Shown here: positions 10,772-21,774 of the stretch, piece after piece | Numbering within the stretch: the stretch's first letter is position 1 | How the letters are laid out: the number at the start of each line of letters is the position of its first letter | Assembly (NCBI RefSeq): GCF_028609845.1 | Contig: NZ_CP063191.1 | Location: 1 to 64,000, forward strand | Direction: 5' to 3' | Length of the DNA stretch: 64,000 nucleotides | Origin: Corynebacterium heidelbergense | Lineage (GTDB): Bacteria; Actinomycetota; Actinomycetes; Mycobacteriales; Mycobacteriaceae | Position numbers and translations under genes: made by a program | Notes under the pieces: generated by a model | Databases searched by the model: none | The model's input: the letters and a program-made list of their open reading frames with translations, nothing else | Told to the model about the DNA's origin: nothing

Positions 10772-11686
10772 ATGCCCCAGCTCGTGCCCGTGCCCATGCC
10801 GGATAGTTCCCGCTCACCCATTCGGCTTTGGGACGCCACCACCACAGCGCCCGCTGAACCTGCGCCCGGGGAGCCAGCCGCGCCCCCGTCGCGGCCGCTG
10901 ATCATGATCTGGCCGGGCTGGGGCATGGGCGCGCGCTACTACGATCCCATCGCCACCGAGCTGGCGGGCCGGGGATCTCCGGTCGCCATCGGGGAGCTGC
11001 GGGGCCAGGGCGGTAGCACGGCTGTACCGAGCCGCACGCATCGTTGGGGCTATCACCACATGGCCAGCGAGGACTACCCTCTGAGCATCCGGGCAGCGAA
11101 GCGGGAACTGGGTTTGCCCGTGGATTACCCCACGATCCTGCTGTGCCACTCCATGGGCGGGCAAATCGGCTTTCTCTTTCTCTCCCGGCCGGAGGCGGCA
11201 GAGCTGGGCGTCATCGGGTTGATGGGTGTCGGCTCTGGCACCCCGTGCTACCGGGGTTTTACGGGCTGGGCCCGGTGGAGGTTATTCATCGGGTCCTACC
11301 TCATGCGCGCTGTGGCTGTTGGCGTCGGATATCAACCGAACGGCCCTCTGGACGTGGCCGGATACGGGAGACAATCGGGTGACCACGTGATTGAGTGGAC
11401 CCATTATGTGCACAACAATGATCTCTCGGTTTTGCGCCACAGCGATCGGGACTACGTGGCGGCCCAGCGAGAGGTGCGCATACCCGTGCTGCTCACCCGT
11501 TGCAGCAACGACGATGATTGCCCCTTGGAGTCCGCGCGGAACCTCGCCCAGGCGCTGCCCAATGCGGCAGTGGAGGTAGAGGAGATTGCCGAGCCCCTGG
11601 GGCACAACCGCTGGGCGCGGGAACCAGATGTCGTCGCCACTCGCTGTGCCCAGTTCGAGGGGGAGTGCCTGCGGGACGCGACGTAG
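10772..11686 (+). CDS. Alpha/beta hydrolase (serine aminopeptidase-like)
   Basis: The 304-residue cytoplasmic protein has the alpha/beta-hydrolase fold. A nucleophile elbow reads CHSMGG (about residues 128-133), where the first Gly of the usual GxSxG is Cys. An oxyanion-region WPGWGMGARYY lies near 48-58, the candidate acid is in CSNDDDCPLE, and the candidate base His is in PLGHNRWA near 278. It resembles COG4757-type predicted hydrolases. The ATG at 10772 is preceded by GAGGA. The substrate is unknown, and no neighbouring pathway gene helps. Confidence 0.7.
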   Translation: MPQLVPVPMPDSSRSPIRLWDATTTAPAEPAPGEPAAPPSRPLIMIWPGWGMGARYYDPIATELAGRGSPVAIGELRGQGGSTAVPSRTHRWGYHHMASEDYPLSIRAAKRELGLPVDYPTILLCHSMGGQIGFLFLSRPEAAELGVIGLMGVGSGTPCYRGFTGWARWRLFIGSYLMRAVAVGVGYQPNGPLDVAGYGRQSGDHVIEWTHYVHNNDLSVLRHSDRDYVAAQREVRIPVLLTRCSNDDDCPLESARNLAQALPNAAVEVEEIAEPLGHNRWAREPDVVATRCAQFEGECLRDAT

Positions 11687-11712
11687 TCCCTGGCAAGTCT
11701 TTGAGGAGCTCG

Positions 11713-11916
11713 TTAGTCCTGCAGGAGAACGTCGGAGTCCACGTTAATGTCCTCGTACGTCTTCTCCTGGCCATCCTCCTCCAGGATGATGGAGCAGGTG
11801 GAGGGCTCCTTGTTGGCATAACCACGGAACACGCCGGTGACGGGCTCGCCCTGCAGGATCAGCTTGATGGTGCGGCCCTCGAGGCCGTCGAGGTTATCGA
11901 TGCGCTTGTTGTCCAT
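11713..11916 (-). CDS. Small conserved hypothetical protein
   Basis: A 67-residue acidic protein lies between the hydrolase and gyrA on the opposite strand. Its text (for example EGRTIKLILQGEPVTGVF and GYANKEPSTCSIILE) is beta-rich and suggests a small barrel, but I do not recognise the family. The ATG at 11916 is used; an in-frame GTG at 11943 would add nine residues. Codon use matches the neighbours, supporting a real gene. No function is assigned. Confidence 0.55.
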   Translation of the reverse strand: MDNKRIDNLDGLEGRTIKLILQGEPVTGVFRGYANKEPSTCSIILEEDGQEKTYEDINVDSDVLLQD

Positions 11917-12047
11917 ACCGGCGACTTTACCCAAATGCACCACGGGGGTAACTGCACTCGGCGTGCAGGGCGGGGGGAATGGTGAGACCTCGCCGCTTTT
12001 TGGCCCAGGAGCTGGGAATTTCGGATCCCGGGCAAAGCCCGCAGCGG

Positions 12048-12056
12048 TGCTAAAAT
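12048..12056 (+). promoter_or_regulatory. Extended -10 promoter of gyrA
   Basis: TGC-TAAAAT is an extended -10 element (12048-12056) 38 bases before the gyrA GTG. It predicts transcription from about 12063 and a short leader containing the RBS AGAAAGG (12074-12080). Confidence 0.5.
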
Positions 12057-12094
12057 AGCTCAGTCAACCTGAACAGAAAGGCCAACGGACTGCT

Positions 12095-14593
<2,499 letters not shown>

Positions 14594-14669
14594 GCCCGCG
14601 CGCCGGGGTATGCTCCTCTCACAAGCGAGCCGCGAACCAGATCCCGCGACACGAGTTAGGTGAAAGACC

Positions 14670-15431
14670 ATGGCTAATTCCCCCGGAGGGTTTAGCGAGC
14701 AGGGCATGAGCGAGGCCCGTATCCCGGACGCGCAGGGCAATCTGCGGGGTCCAGGTGAGCAGCCGGCGCAGTACGCCGCCGGAGCTGCAGGGTTTGACGC
14801 GTTTGCTCAACAGTCCGCCACGCCTGCGTCGGAGGTAGGCAGCGCGGAACATGTCAGCTCGGAGCATTGTGCTGTGGGGAACAGCGGTTCGGAGCACAGC
14901 GGTTCGGAATATAGCGCTGCGCAGCCGACGGGGGAACCGGTAGAGACCTCGGCGGGGAACGCTGCTGGGTCGGTGGACTACGAGGAGGGCTACGGAGAGG
15001 AATCGGCGGTGTACGAGGCGCAGGCCGAGGATTCCCGCAGCATGCGGGCGATGTCCCGCATCATCCCCGGGTGGAACATCATTGGCGAGGTCGGGGAAAA
15101 CGGGACCACTCGCACCCTGACGAGGATCGATCCGAAGAGCGCTTTCAAGCTGGCGGCGATGTTCAGTGTGGCTCTGTTCCTGGTGTGGCTAGTGGCCATG
15201 CTCATCGTGTGGTTCTTGCTGGTGATCACCGGGATCTGGGGCAAGGCCAATGGAATGCTGGGGGACATCTCTGGGGGCAGCGTGATCGGGACGGGGATGT
15301 ACTTCGGCGTTGTCGTGGGATGGGGGCTACTGGAAATTGTGGTGGTTACCCTATTGGCTCCGGTGATGGCTGCCGTTTACAACGCCTGTGCCTCCCTGGT
15401 CGGTGGGTTGCGGGTCACCTTCGACCGGTGA
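14670..15431 (+). CDS. DUF3566 transmembrane protein
   Basis: This 253-residue membrane protein is conserved downstream of gyrA in Mycobacteriales. Residues 1-130 are a hydrophilic Ser/Glu/Ala-rich segment containing two short SGSEHSGSEY-like repeats. Residues 138-253 form the DUF3566 domain with two hydrophobic segments: about 160-190 (FSVALFLVWLVAMLIVW) and about 208-240 (GMYFGVVVGWGLLEIVVV). A TATGCT hexamer at 14609-14614 and an AGGTGAAAG RBS before the ATG suggest its own promoter. Function is unknown; in mycobacteria it neighbours cell-division genes. Confidence 0.85.
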   Translation: MANSPGGFSEQGMSEARIPDAQGNLRGPGEQPAQYAAGAAGFDAFAQQSATPASEVGSAEHVSSEHCAVGNSGSEHSGSEYSAAQPTGEPVETSAGNAAGSVDYEEGYGEESAVYEAQAEDSRSMRAMSRIIPGWNIIGEVGENGTTRTLTRIDPKSAFKLAAMFSVALFLVWLVAMLIVWFLLVITGIWGKANGMLGDISGGSVIGTGMYFGVVVGWGLLEIVVVTLLAPVMAAVYNACASLVGGLRVTFDR

Positions 15432-15501
15432 GCCGGCCCTAGTCGCCGGTGGGCCCAAAACACGGCCTTCACCTGGCGGTTTACGGGTGCTGGGGGACGA
15501 T

Positions 15502-15531
15502 TTGGTGAATGGCAGGGCCACTGGGTAAGCT
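15502..15531 (+). promoter_or_regulatory. Candidate promoter for the tRNA-Ile/tRNA-Ala pair
   Basis: TTGGTG (15502-15507) and TAAGCT (15526-15531) are separated by 18 bases. They sit 16 bases before the mature 5' end of tRNA-Ile, which is reasonable -35/-10 placement for a stable-RNA transcript. Confidence 0.4.
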
Positions 15532-15546
15532 TCATTCCTGTTCCAC

Positions 15547-15620
15547 GGGCCTATAGCTCAGGCGGTTAGAGCGCTTCGCTGATAACGAAGAGGTCGGAGG
15601 TTCAAGTCCTCCTAGGCCCA
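15547..15620 (+). tRNA. tRNA-Ile (GAT)
   Basis: The full cloverleaf can be drawn. Acceptor GGGCCTA pairs with TAGGCCC. The anticodon loop CTGATAA gives anticodon GAT within stem TTCG/CGAA, and the T-loop is TTCAAGT. Discriminator A is at 15620, and a CCA is encoded at 15621-15623. Confidence 0.97.
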
Positions 15621-15648
15621 CCATTCGAAGACCTCGAATGATCTTCTT

Positions 15649-15721
15649 GGGGCATTAGCTCAATTGGTAGAGCATCTGCTTTGCAAGCAGAAGGTCAGGA
15701 GTTCGATTCTCCTATGCTCCA
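15649..15721 (+). tRNA. tRNA-Ala (TGC)
   Basis: Acceptor GGGGCAT pairs with ATGCTCC (one G-U). The anticodon loop TTTGCAA gives TGC, and the T-loop is TTCGATT. Discriminator A is at 15721 and no CCA is encoded. It lies 28 bases after tRNA-Ile, so the two are probably co-transcribed. No rRNA genes accompany them. Confidence 0.97.
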
Positions 15722-15727
15722 CAGCAC

Positions 15728-15757
15728 AAACCCCCCGGCCCAGTGGTCGGGGGTTTT
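15728..15757 (+). terminator. Intrinsic terminator after tRNA-Ala
   Basis: The stem CCCCCCG (15731-15737) pairs with CGGGGG (15748-15753) around a loop of about 10 bases, followed by TTTT. This is a standard rho-independent terminator for the tRNA transcript. Confidence 0.85.
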
Positions 15758-15821
15758 GCGTTGGCTTATCACGATAAGCTCACTGCAACACCGTGCTTCT
15801 GATCGCGATGCCTCCGGGGGC

Positions 15822-16514
15822 CTATCCGCGGGCGACGTTGAAGCCTGGGACGTCGCCTATAGCGACTCCATAGGTCGTGGAATTGTCGCCGGACGGTCCG
15901 CCTTGGACGATTCCCACAACCCGTCCGTCAGGGGTGATCATGGCTCCGCCGGAATCTCCGCGGGCCGTGCTCATGTTGGTCACGAACACGGGGATCTTGG
16001 CGCTAGTTTGATGGTGGACCTTGGTGATCTTCCCGCAGGATCGGCCGCTGCGGTTTTGGGCGCAAACCTCCAACGCTTCCTTCGGGGCTGCGGTCCCGCG
16101 CACCGGTAGGTTCTCGATGCGGTATTCGCGATTGTTCCATACGGAGTAGAGGCCAATTCCCGGTTGTGCCCCCTTATCGTTGCGCGGTGGGACGGTGACA
16201 ATTGCCCAGTCCTGCCCGGAGCCATCGGAGGGCCATTTCCCGGTGAGGAAAGTGCCGTAGAGGTTCGAGTCCGAATCGCCCAGCAGGATGGGTTTCTTGA
16301 GGTCGAGGGCCTGTGGTTCCTTGGGGTCGAAGCAGTGGCCGGAGGTCACGAAGGCGGTTTTACGCTGGTAGGTCCCACCGGGGCCCAGCATGCAGACGTT
16401 GGCCAGTTGTGCCCCTGCCGAGACCACGCTGGTTCCAGCCGCTGCGGTCGGGGTGGTGCTGATTACTGCCAGCGCGGCGAGGCCAACTGCCGCTGCGGCA
16501 GTGCGTTTTCTCAT
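15822..16514 (-). CDS. Secreted trypsin-like serine protease
   Basis: The 230-residue exported protease has a signal peptide (MRKRTAAAAVGLAALAV, Ala-rich, ending about residue 26). The chymotrypsin-fold triad follows: His in TSGHCF (about 59), Asp in GQDWAIV (about 102) and Ser in RGDSGG (about 188). Four or five Cys residues could form disulfides. The ATG at 16514 is supported by AGAAAGGA 8-10 bases upstream; the open frame extends beyond it without homology. It resembles small S1-family proteases of corynebacteria. No partner gene is apparent and the substrate is unknown. Confidence 0.85.
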   Translation of the reverse strand: MRKRTAAAAVGLAALAVISTTPTAAAGTSVVSAGAQLANVCMLGPGGTYQRKTAFVTSGHCFDPKEPQALDLKKPILLGDSDSNLYGTFLTGKWPSDGSGQDWAIVTVPPRNDKGAQPGIGLYSVWNNREYRIENLPVRGTAAPKEALEVCAQNRSGRSCGKITKVHHQTSAKIPVFVTNMSTARGDSGGAMITPDGRVVGIVQGGPSGDNSTTYGVAIGDVPGFNVARG

Positions 16515-16790
16515 CGACGGATTTCCTTTCTGATAGGCGTGAAGGTCGACAACGAGTGCTACCCGGCAATGGGGCTGCAACTGTGCAGACCTTGCTGGTT
16601 GGCGCTGAAAATAGCGGGTATGGGCTGCCCCCGTCGATAAAAGGTGATGAAAGCCATAGTTCGACCGGTAAACGTACGCAGAGCCCGGTTGCCCTGCAGG
16701 GCCGGCCCCCGGAGAATAGGCTGGCTGTGTGTTCCCACGGGGACGAAGCGACCCCCCGTTCCCTTTCACGTGCAGAAAGGCGTCGTTGTC
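16515..16790. other. Divergent intergenic region, protease / SdpI
   Basis: This 276-base gap separates two divergently transcribed genes and must hold both promoters. A TAGGCT hexamer at about 16717 is a possible -10 for the plus-strand gene. No strong palindrome or RNA gene is seen. Confidence 0.4.
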
Positions 16791-17186
16791 ATGGTGGCCG
16801 TCGGTGCGCTTATTGGAGGAATCGATCTGATTCTGGTCGGCGGTCTGCTCTATGGGATAGCGGGTCAGTTGGAGAACGGGAAGTTTTCCCGCAACAACGC
16901 GATCGGCATCCGCACCAAGCAGACCAAGCTCAGCGATTCGGGGTGGGCAGCCGGGCACAAAAAGGCCGCACCGATTCAGCGACGGGTTGGTTTCGTCGGT
17001 GTGGTCCTGGGAATTCTTATGGTGGTCCTAGCATTTGTGGCGCGGAACCTCACGGCCCTCAACGTGGTGGTGGGCGTGGCCTCCTATGTGTGGCTGATCC
17101 TGGGCATCATCTGGGTTGCAGTCGCTGCGGATCGTGCGGCCGGGGAGGCCAACCGCGCGGCGGCCGGGGCAGAGCAACTCGGTTGA
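16791..17186 (+). CDS. SdpI family membrane protein
   Basis: The 131-residue membrane protein has three hydrophobic segments (about 2-24, 62-82, 86-108). The SdpI motif RTKQTKLSDSGWAAGHK (about 43-59) is the hallmark of the SdpI/YhfL immunity-like family. In Bacillus SdpI gives immunity to the SdpC toxin, but the family is widespread without a toxin partner and none is visible here. The ATG at 16791 is chosen because AGAAAGG sits 10 bases upstream and because the longer frame (from 16644) adds a Arg/Pro-rich stretch without homology. The final Ala-rich tail is cytoplasmic. Confidence 0.8.
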   Translation: MVAVGALIGGIDLILVGGLLYGIAGQLENGKFSRNNAIGIRTKQTKLSDSGWAAGHKKAAPIQRRVGFVGVVLGILMVVLAFVARNLTALNVVVGVASYVWLILGIIWVAVAADRAAGEANRAAAGAEQLG

Positions 17187-17194
17187 CCATATTT

Positions 17195-17206
17195 GACCAA
17201 ACGGTC
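17195..17206. promoter_or_regulatory. Candidate TetR operator
   Basis: The inverted repeat GACC-AAAC-GGTC is a common TetR-type half-site arrangement. It sits 13 bases before the TetR ATG. The following TAGTAT (17207-17212) ends 7 bases before the ATG, so the operator abuts the -10 of a probable leaderless transcript. That fits autorepression. Confidence 0.5.
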
Positions 17207-17219
17207 TAGTATTCAAGTC

Positions 17220-17555
17220 ATGGGCAGGAACCGCACTTTCGACACCGCCGAGGTCCTTGCATCCGCTCGGGTCGCCTTCGAGCGCTCGGGGTACCACGGA
17301 ACCTCTATTGGCGACCTTCTTTCGGCCACGGGAATTCAACGCGCCAGCCTTTATCAGGCCTTTGGTAGCAAACGGGGCGTATTTCTCGCCGCGCTGAAAG
17401 CGGAACCAACGATGGACCTTCTCCTGGTGGCTCTCATGGATCTCGCGGCGGAGGATCCCGAAGTGCGCTCCGTCTGCCGGGATGCCCTCGCGGATGCTGA
17501 AGATCTTGTCCAGGTATTGGGCCGTCAGTTGTTGCTGCGGTCCGGGCTGCGTTGA
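17220..17555 (+). CDS. TetR/AcrR-family regulator, short form
   Basis: The 111-residue protein has a typical TetR helix-turn-helix (SIGDLLSATGIQRASLYQAF, about 32-51) but only about 45 residues after it. Family members are usually about 190 residues, so the ligand-binding/dimerisation domain is largely absent. The stop codon TGA (17553-17555) is the first triplet of a three-copy 19-bp tandem repeat, so the C-terminus may have been lost by a local rearrangement. Reading on past the stop gives no TetR-like sequence. It may still bind DNA, as suggested by its own operator-like repeat, or it may be a decaying gene. Confidence 0.7.
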   Translation: MGRNRTFDTAEVLASARVAFERSGYHGTSIGDLLSATGIQRASLYQAFGSKRGVFLAALKAEPTMDLLLVALMDLAAEDPEVRSVCRDALADAEDLVQVLGRQLLLRSGLR

Positions 17556-17609
17556 CCACCGTCGGCCCCGCTGACCACCGTCAACGTCGCTAACCACCGT
17601 CAACCTCGC
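17553..17609 (+). repeat. Three-copy 19-bp tandem repeat
   Basis: Units at 17553-17571, 17572-17590 and 17591-17609 share TGACCACCGTC followed by a variable CSNCSYCGC-like half. The first unit begins with the stop codon of the TetR gene. The array fills most of the gap to the next gene. Confidence 0.75.
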
Positions 17610-17647
17610 CGCACCCCCCTTCCGGGTGCGAGAAAGGCTGCACCGCC

Positions 17648-18046
17648 ATGCCTCATCCGACCACCACCATTTGCCAAGGAAAAGCCAACACTCTACACAT
17701 CGACGGGGACAACCTCGTCATCACTCCCCGCGGCATGAACAAACTGTGGGGTTTCCGCACCGCGCTGAGCATTCCTCTTCGCCACATCCGCGGCGCCACA
17801 GCCGACGATTCCATCGCCGCCGACAAACGTGGCCTGCGGGCCCCGGGATTGTCGATCCCCGGGAAATACGTCGGGACTTTCCACCGCGATGGCGAGAAAA
17901 TGTACTGGAATGTTCACCGCGGCGAGCAGACCCTTGTCCTGCAGCTCAGGGAAGAGCGATTCGACCGTATCGTTCTGTCTATTCCGGACGCCAAAAGCAC
18001 CGAGCGCCGTCTCAACGCCGCGCTAAATCCTGCAGTTGAAGCGTAA
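17648..18046 (+). CDS. Conserved hypothetical protein, PH-domain-like
   Basis: The 132-residue protein has no signal peptide. It alternates short beta-type segments (TLHIDGDNLVITPRG, SIPLRHIRGATADDS, KYVGTFHRDGEKMYWNV, TLVLQLREERFDRIVLSI) and ends in a helix. That pattern resembles small bacterial pleckstrin-homology-like proteins. The ATG at 17648 is preceded by GAGAAAGG. Function is unknown and no neighbour suggests one. Confidence 0.6.
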   Translation: MPHPTTTICQGKANTLHIDGDNLVITPRGMNKLWGFRTALSIPLRHIRGATADDSIAADKRGLRAPGLSIPGKYVGTFHRDGEKMYWNVHRGEQTLVLQLREERFDRIVLSIPDAKSTERRLNAALNPAVEA

Positions 18047-18122
18047 CCAGTGGTGCGATTCTCGCTAGACTCTAGGGAAAGTTCCCCTCGCGGGGGACCG
18101 TCCCAGTTGAAAGCGAGAATTC

Positions 18123-19244
18123 ATGCGCGTCGTCGTCACAGGCGCATCCGGCAACGCGGGCACGGGAGTGCTCCGAGCACTGGCCGAGACCCCGGGAGTT
18201 ACCTCGGTCCTGGGTATCGCCCGCCGCCTGCCGGATCCCACCGTCCATCCCTACTCCACCTGTGAATGGGCCAGCGTCGATATCGGCGCCCAGAACAGCC
18301 CGACAGCCGCACGTACCGCACTGGAACAGGCCTTTTCCGGTGCTGACGCGGTCATTCACCTGGCCTGGTTGATTCAACCCAACCGGGACCGGGATCTACT
18401 GCGGCGCGTCAACGTGGAGGGCGCGAAAACCGTCGCCCAGGCCGCTGCAGCGGCGGGCGTGAAACAGCTCGTCGTCGCCAGTTCGGTGGGGGCTTACTCC
18501 CCGGATGCGGAATCCCCCAGCACGAAACTGCCGAACACAAACGCCTCGCACACAAACCCCCCGTCGGACACCGATCATGGCATCGGGCCCAACGCTCAAC
18601 CCTTCCCCCTGCGCGACGAAACATGGCCCACCCGGGGCATCCGCTCCTCCCACTACAGCACCGACAAGGCCGACGTGGAGAGCTTCCTGGACGCCTTCGA
18701 GGCCGCGCATCCGGGCATCATTGTCACCCGCATCCGCCCCGCTCTCATCTTCCAATCGGACGCGGGGGCGGAAATTCAACGCTACTTCCTGGGCAGCCTT
18801 TTCCCCGTGCAGGCCCTGCGGGCGGTACGCCTGCCCATCTTGCCGCTGCCCGCGAACCTCCATGTCCAGACCGTGCACAGCAACGATGTGGGCCGCGCCT
18901 ACGCCGCCGCCGTCGCGCATCGGGCCGGGGGTGCTTTCAATATTTGTGCGGACGCCATCCTCACCCCGCGCGATTTGGCGAAAACGCTGAGTTACGGGCG
19001 CTTTTTCCGGGTACCGGCCAAGGCCGTGAGGGCCCTGGTGGCTCTGGCCTACCGGGGCCATCTCAACCCCACAGATCCCGGTTGGTTGGACATGGCACTG
19101 GGGGCCCCGATGATGAGCAACGCCAAAGCCAAAATGGAGCTGGGCTGGTCCCCTCAACACGAAGCTCTGGGCACACTGCGGGAACTCGTGGATGGCATGA
19201 TCGCCGGGCGCGGGGCCCAGTCCCCGGTGCTCCGTCGGCGCTAG
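18123..19244 (+). CDS. NAD-dependent epimerase/dehydratase family protein
   Basis: The 373-residue extended short-chain dehydrogenase/reductase carries an N-terminal dinucleotide motif, GASGNAGTG (7-15). The active-site pair is present as SSHYSTDKAD (about 178-187: Tyr-x-x-x-Lys), with a Ser-rich SSVGAYSP at 120-127. A proline/threonine-rich insertion (about 128-152) is unusual for the family. An upstream TAGACT (about 18065) could be the -10. An alcohol dehydrogenase gene follows on the same strand 84 bases later, so the two may be co-expressed. The substrate cannot be told; sugar-nucleotide or sterol-like substrates are both possible. Confidence 0.75.
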   Translation: MRVVVTGASGNAGTGVLRALAETPGVTSVLGIARRLPDPTVHPYSTCEWASVDIGAQNSPTAARTALEQAFSGADAVIHLAWLIQPNRDRDLLRRVNVEGAKTVAQAAAAAGVKQLVVASSVGAYSPDAESPSTKLPNTNASHTNPPSDTDHGIGPNAQPFPLRDETWPTRGIRSSHYSTDKADVESFLDAFEAAHPGIIVTRIRPALIFQSDAGAEIQRYFLGSLFPVQALRAVRLPILPLPANLHVQTVHSNDVGRAYAAAVAHRAGGAFNICADAILTPRDLAKTLSYGRFFRVPAKAVRALVALAYRGHLNPTDPGWLDMALGAPMMSNAKAKMELGWSPQHEALGTLRELVDGMIAGRGAQSPVLRRR

Positions 19245-19328
19245 GCCCTGCGGAGCTATGCCCGTCTGAACCCTCAAGATCTCCGAAGCACCGCTTCCCC
19301 ACCAACGTAGAAACGAGAAAACCGCCCC

Positions 19329-20510
19329 ATGAAGGCTCTCACATGGCAAGGCAAGCGCAAGGTCAGCGTGGAAACCGTGCCGGACCCCACACTCCAGCAG
19401 GACACGGACGCGATCATCGAGGTCACTTCCACCGCTGTCTGCGGCTCTGACCTGCACCTCTACGAACTCCTGGGGCCCTTCATGAGCCCGGGGGACATCA
19501 TTGGCCATGAGCCGATGGGCCGCGTCGTGGAAGCGGGAAGCGCCACCAACCTCAAGGAGGGGGATCGCGTTGTCATCCCCTTCACCATCTGCTGCGGGTC
19601 CTGCTGGATGTGCCGGCGCCAGCTTTACAGCCAGTGCGAGGCCACGCAGGTGACGGAGCAGGGCTCCGGCGCCAAGCTATTCGGCTACTCCAAACTGTAC
19701 GGCTCCGTCCCGGGCGGACAGGCTGAGTACCTGCGCGTTCCCTATGCCAACTTCGGACCGATCCGCATCGGGGAGGAGCTGCCCGATCACCGCTACCTCT
19801 TTCTCAGCGACATCCTGCCCACAGCCTGGCAGGGCGTGCAGTTCACCCAACTGGGGAAGGGCGATAGCCTCGCCGTCTTCGGACTGGGCCCGGTCGGGCA
19901 ATTCGCGGCCCGTATCGGGGTGCACTTGGGCATGCGAGTGTTCGGCATCGACCCGGTTCCCGAACGCCGCGCCATGGCCGCCCGACACGGCGTGGAGGTG
20001 TTCACCGACGGGGACGACACGATCCAGGAGATCAAGGATGCCACCCAGGGCCGCGGCCCGGATGGGGCCGTGGACGCAGTTGGGATGGAGGCCCACGGCT
20101 CCCCGCTGGGCCATGCTGCCCACCAGGCCGTGGGGCTCCTGCCGGATCCCCTCGCGGCGAAGATGATGAAGACCACCGGGGTGGACCGACTCGCAGCCCT
20201 TCACGGCGCAGTGGATTTGGTGCGCCGGGGCGGGACGATCTCTATCAGCGGGGTGTACGGCGGAGAGGCTAGCCCCATGCCGCTGATGACGATGTTTGAC
20301 AAGCAGTTGCAGTTCCGGATGGGACAGTGCAACGTGAAGCGGTGGATCGACGATCTATTGCCGTTGGTGGAGGATCCCGCCGACCCGCTAGGGGTAGAGG
20401 ACTTGGTGACCCACCGGGTTCCCCTGGCCCAGGCACCGGAGGCCTACGAGATGTTCCAGAAGAAGACAGACGGCTGCATCAAGGTAGTCCTGGACCCGCA
20501 GGCCAAGTAG
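19329..20510 (+). CDS. Zinc-dependent alcohol dehydrogenase
   Basis: The 393-residue medium-chain dehydrogenase is of the class that includes glutathione-independent formaldehyde dehydrogenases. The catalytic zinc ligand Cys is in VCGSDLHLYE (about 38), with GHE at 58-60. The structural zinc cluster is CGSCWMCRRQLYSQC (about 85-101), and the nucleotide fold is GLGPVGQFAARIG (about 185-197). The family oxidises alcohols or hydrated aldehydes with NAD. No mycothiol or glutathione requirement can be read from sequence. Confidence 0.83.
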   Translation: MKALTWQGKRKVSVETVPDPTLQQDTDAIIEVTSTAVCGSDLHLYELLGPFMSPGDIIGHEPMGRVVEAGSATNLKEGDRVVIPFTICCGSCWMCRRQLYSQCEATQVTEQGSGAKLFGYSKLYGSVPGGQAEYLRVPYANFGPIRIGEELPDHRYLFLSDILPTAWQGVQFTQLGKGDSLAVFGLGPVGQFAARIGVHLGMRVFGIDPVPERRAMAARHGVEVFTDGDDTIQEIKDATQGRGPDGAVDAVGMEAHGSPLGHAAHQAVGLLPDPLAAKMMKTTGVDRLAALHGAVDLVRRGGTISISGVYGGEASPMPLMTMFDKQLQFRMGQCNVKRWIDDLLPLVEDPADPLGVEDLVTHRVPLAQAPEAYEMFQKKTDGCIKVVLDPQAK

Positions 20511-20534
20511 GAACAGGTAGGAAACAGCGCCCGG

Positions 20535-21740
20535 CTACAAGCGCGACGCCGCCGTCAACCCCGCGCCGAGGCCCACGGCCACGGCCGCGAGGGTGAACGC
20601 GGTGCCCACGGACTGCCCGATCACCACAGCCACCAGCGCGGGTCCAGCCACCTGGCCCAGGGAGTACCACGTGGTCAGCCGTGCCGCCGCCCCGGGCATG
20701 CCGCTATTGGCGCCGGTGGCGATGCTTAGCATGGTCACCCCCATGAAGGTCCCGCCAAAGAGGAACGCCGCGATCACTAGGCCCGGGATGGAGTGCCCAA
20801 ACACTGCCGCCACGGCACCGATGAATTGCAGGAGGTAGCAGGCGAGAAGGGCGTGGCGTCGCCCAAAACGATCCGCGATCCGGGACCACAGAACCGGTGA
20901 CGGAATGGCCGCCACCCCGGCAATGATCCACGTCAGTGCCGCCGCCGTCGGCCCAAACACCGGGCCAGCCAGCACCACCAGGTAGGTACCGATGATGATG
21001 TAGCCGAACCCCTCGAAGAAGTACCCGGTGCTGAGCAGGCGGCTGCGGTTGGCCGGCGGTGGGGTTGGTGCGCCGTCTGCGCTCTTATCTGCGTCGTTAT
21101 CTGTGCTGGCGTCCGCGTTGCTTGTGGACGCCTTTTCCGCGGCGCGCTCAGGACCTTCCGCGCGGGCTGGCCAGCTCCACGCCGCAATGCTGAATACCGC
21201 GCTGATGGCCGCAGCGACCAGCCACAATCCTTGCCAACCGACGGCGTTGCCCAGCAGCCACACAGCAAGGCCGGATACGGTGATGCCGGTACCCACACCC
21301 CCGTACACCAGGCCCGCTGAGGCCGGCCGCTTGAGCACACCGCCCAACACCTGGGTGATACACACGAAGATGAGGGCGGAGGCAAAACCCGCCGCCGTGC
21401 GCACGAGCATTTGCCACGGCACGGCGGGCGAGACGACGACAGCGGCCAACAACGCGGTGGAGGCGACCAAGCTGATGCGGTAGGTCACGGGGTGGGGCCG
21501 CAGCCATCCGCGCGCCATAACTGCAGATCCCAGCAGATAACCGACGTAATTCGCCGTCGCGGTCCAGGCGGAATCTGAGGAGGTCCAGTGCAGGGCCGCG
21601 ATCATGAGGGGCAGCACGGGCGTGTAGAAGAACCGCCCGATGCCCATGGCCACCGCCAACCCCAGCGTGCCCTGCAACCCCCGGGGCTCGACATTCAATT
21701 TTCCGTTCGATCGCTGGGTGCTGGTTGTCCTGGTGGACAC
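20535..21740 (-). CDS. YbfB/YjiJ-family MFS transporter
   Basis: The 401-residue integral membrane protein has about 12 hydrophobic segments and a hydrophilic central loop (about 200-240, Ala/Ser/Asp-rich), as in major-facilitator transporters. The N-terminal GIGRFFYTPVLPLMI motif is typical of the YbfB/YjiJ group. A strong AGGAGG RBS precedes the GTG at 21740. It lies 34 bases downstream of the pyruvate oxidase gene on the same strand, so it is probably in that transcript. The substrate is unknown. Confidence 0.8.
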   Translation of the reverse strand: MSTRTTSTQRSNGKLNVEPRGLQGTLGLAVAMGIGRFFYTPVLPLMIAALHWTSSDSAWTATANYVGYLLGSAVMARGWLRPHPVTYRISLVASTALLAAVVVSPAVPWQMLVRTAAGFASALIFVCITQVLGGVLKRPASAGLVYGGVGTGITVSGLAVWLLGNAVGWQGLWLVAAAISAVFSIAAWSWPARAEGPERAAEKASTSNADASTDNDADKSADGAPTPPPANRSRLLSTGYFFEGFGYIIIGTYLVVLAGPVFGPTAAALTWIIAGVAAIPSPVLWSRIADRFGRRHALLACYLLQFIGAVAAVFGHSIPGLVIAAFLFGGTFMGVTMLSIATGANSGMPGAAARLTTWYSLGQVAGPALVAVVIGQSVGTAFTLAAVAVGLGAGLTAASRL

Positions 21741-21774
21741 GGCTCGCGCCTCCTAGCTCTATTGCGGGGTTCGG

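Noticed and set aside
15547..15760. rRNA operon next to tRNA-Ile and tRNA-Ala
   Set aside because: The pair is often found inside rRNA operons, but here a terminator follows at once and no 16S or 23S sequence is present.
17553..17609. CRISPR-like array
   Set aside because: The three 19-bp units are directly adjacent with no spacers and no cas genes nearby; it is an ordinary tandem repeat.
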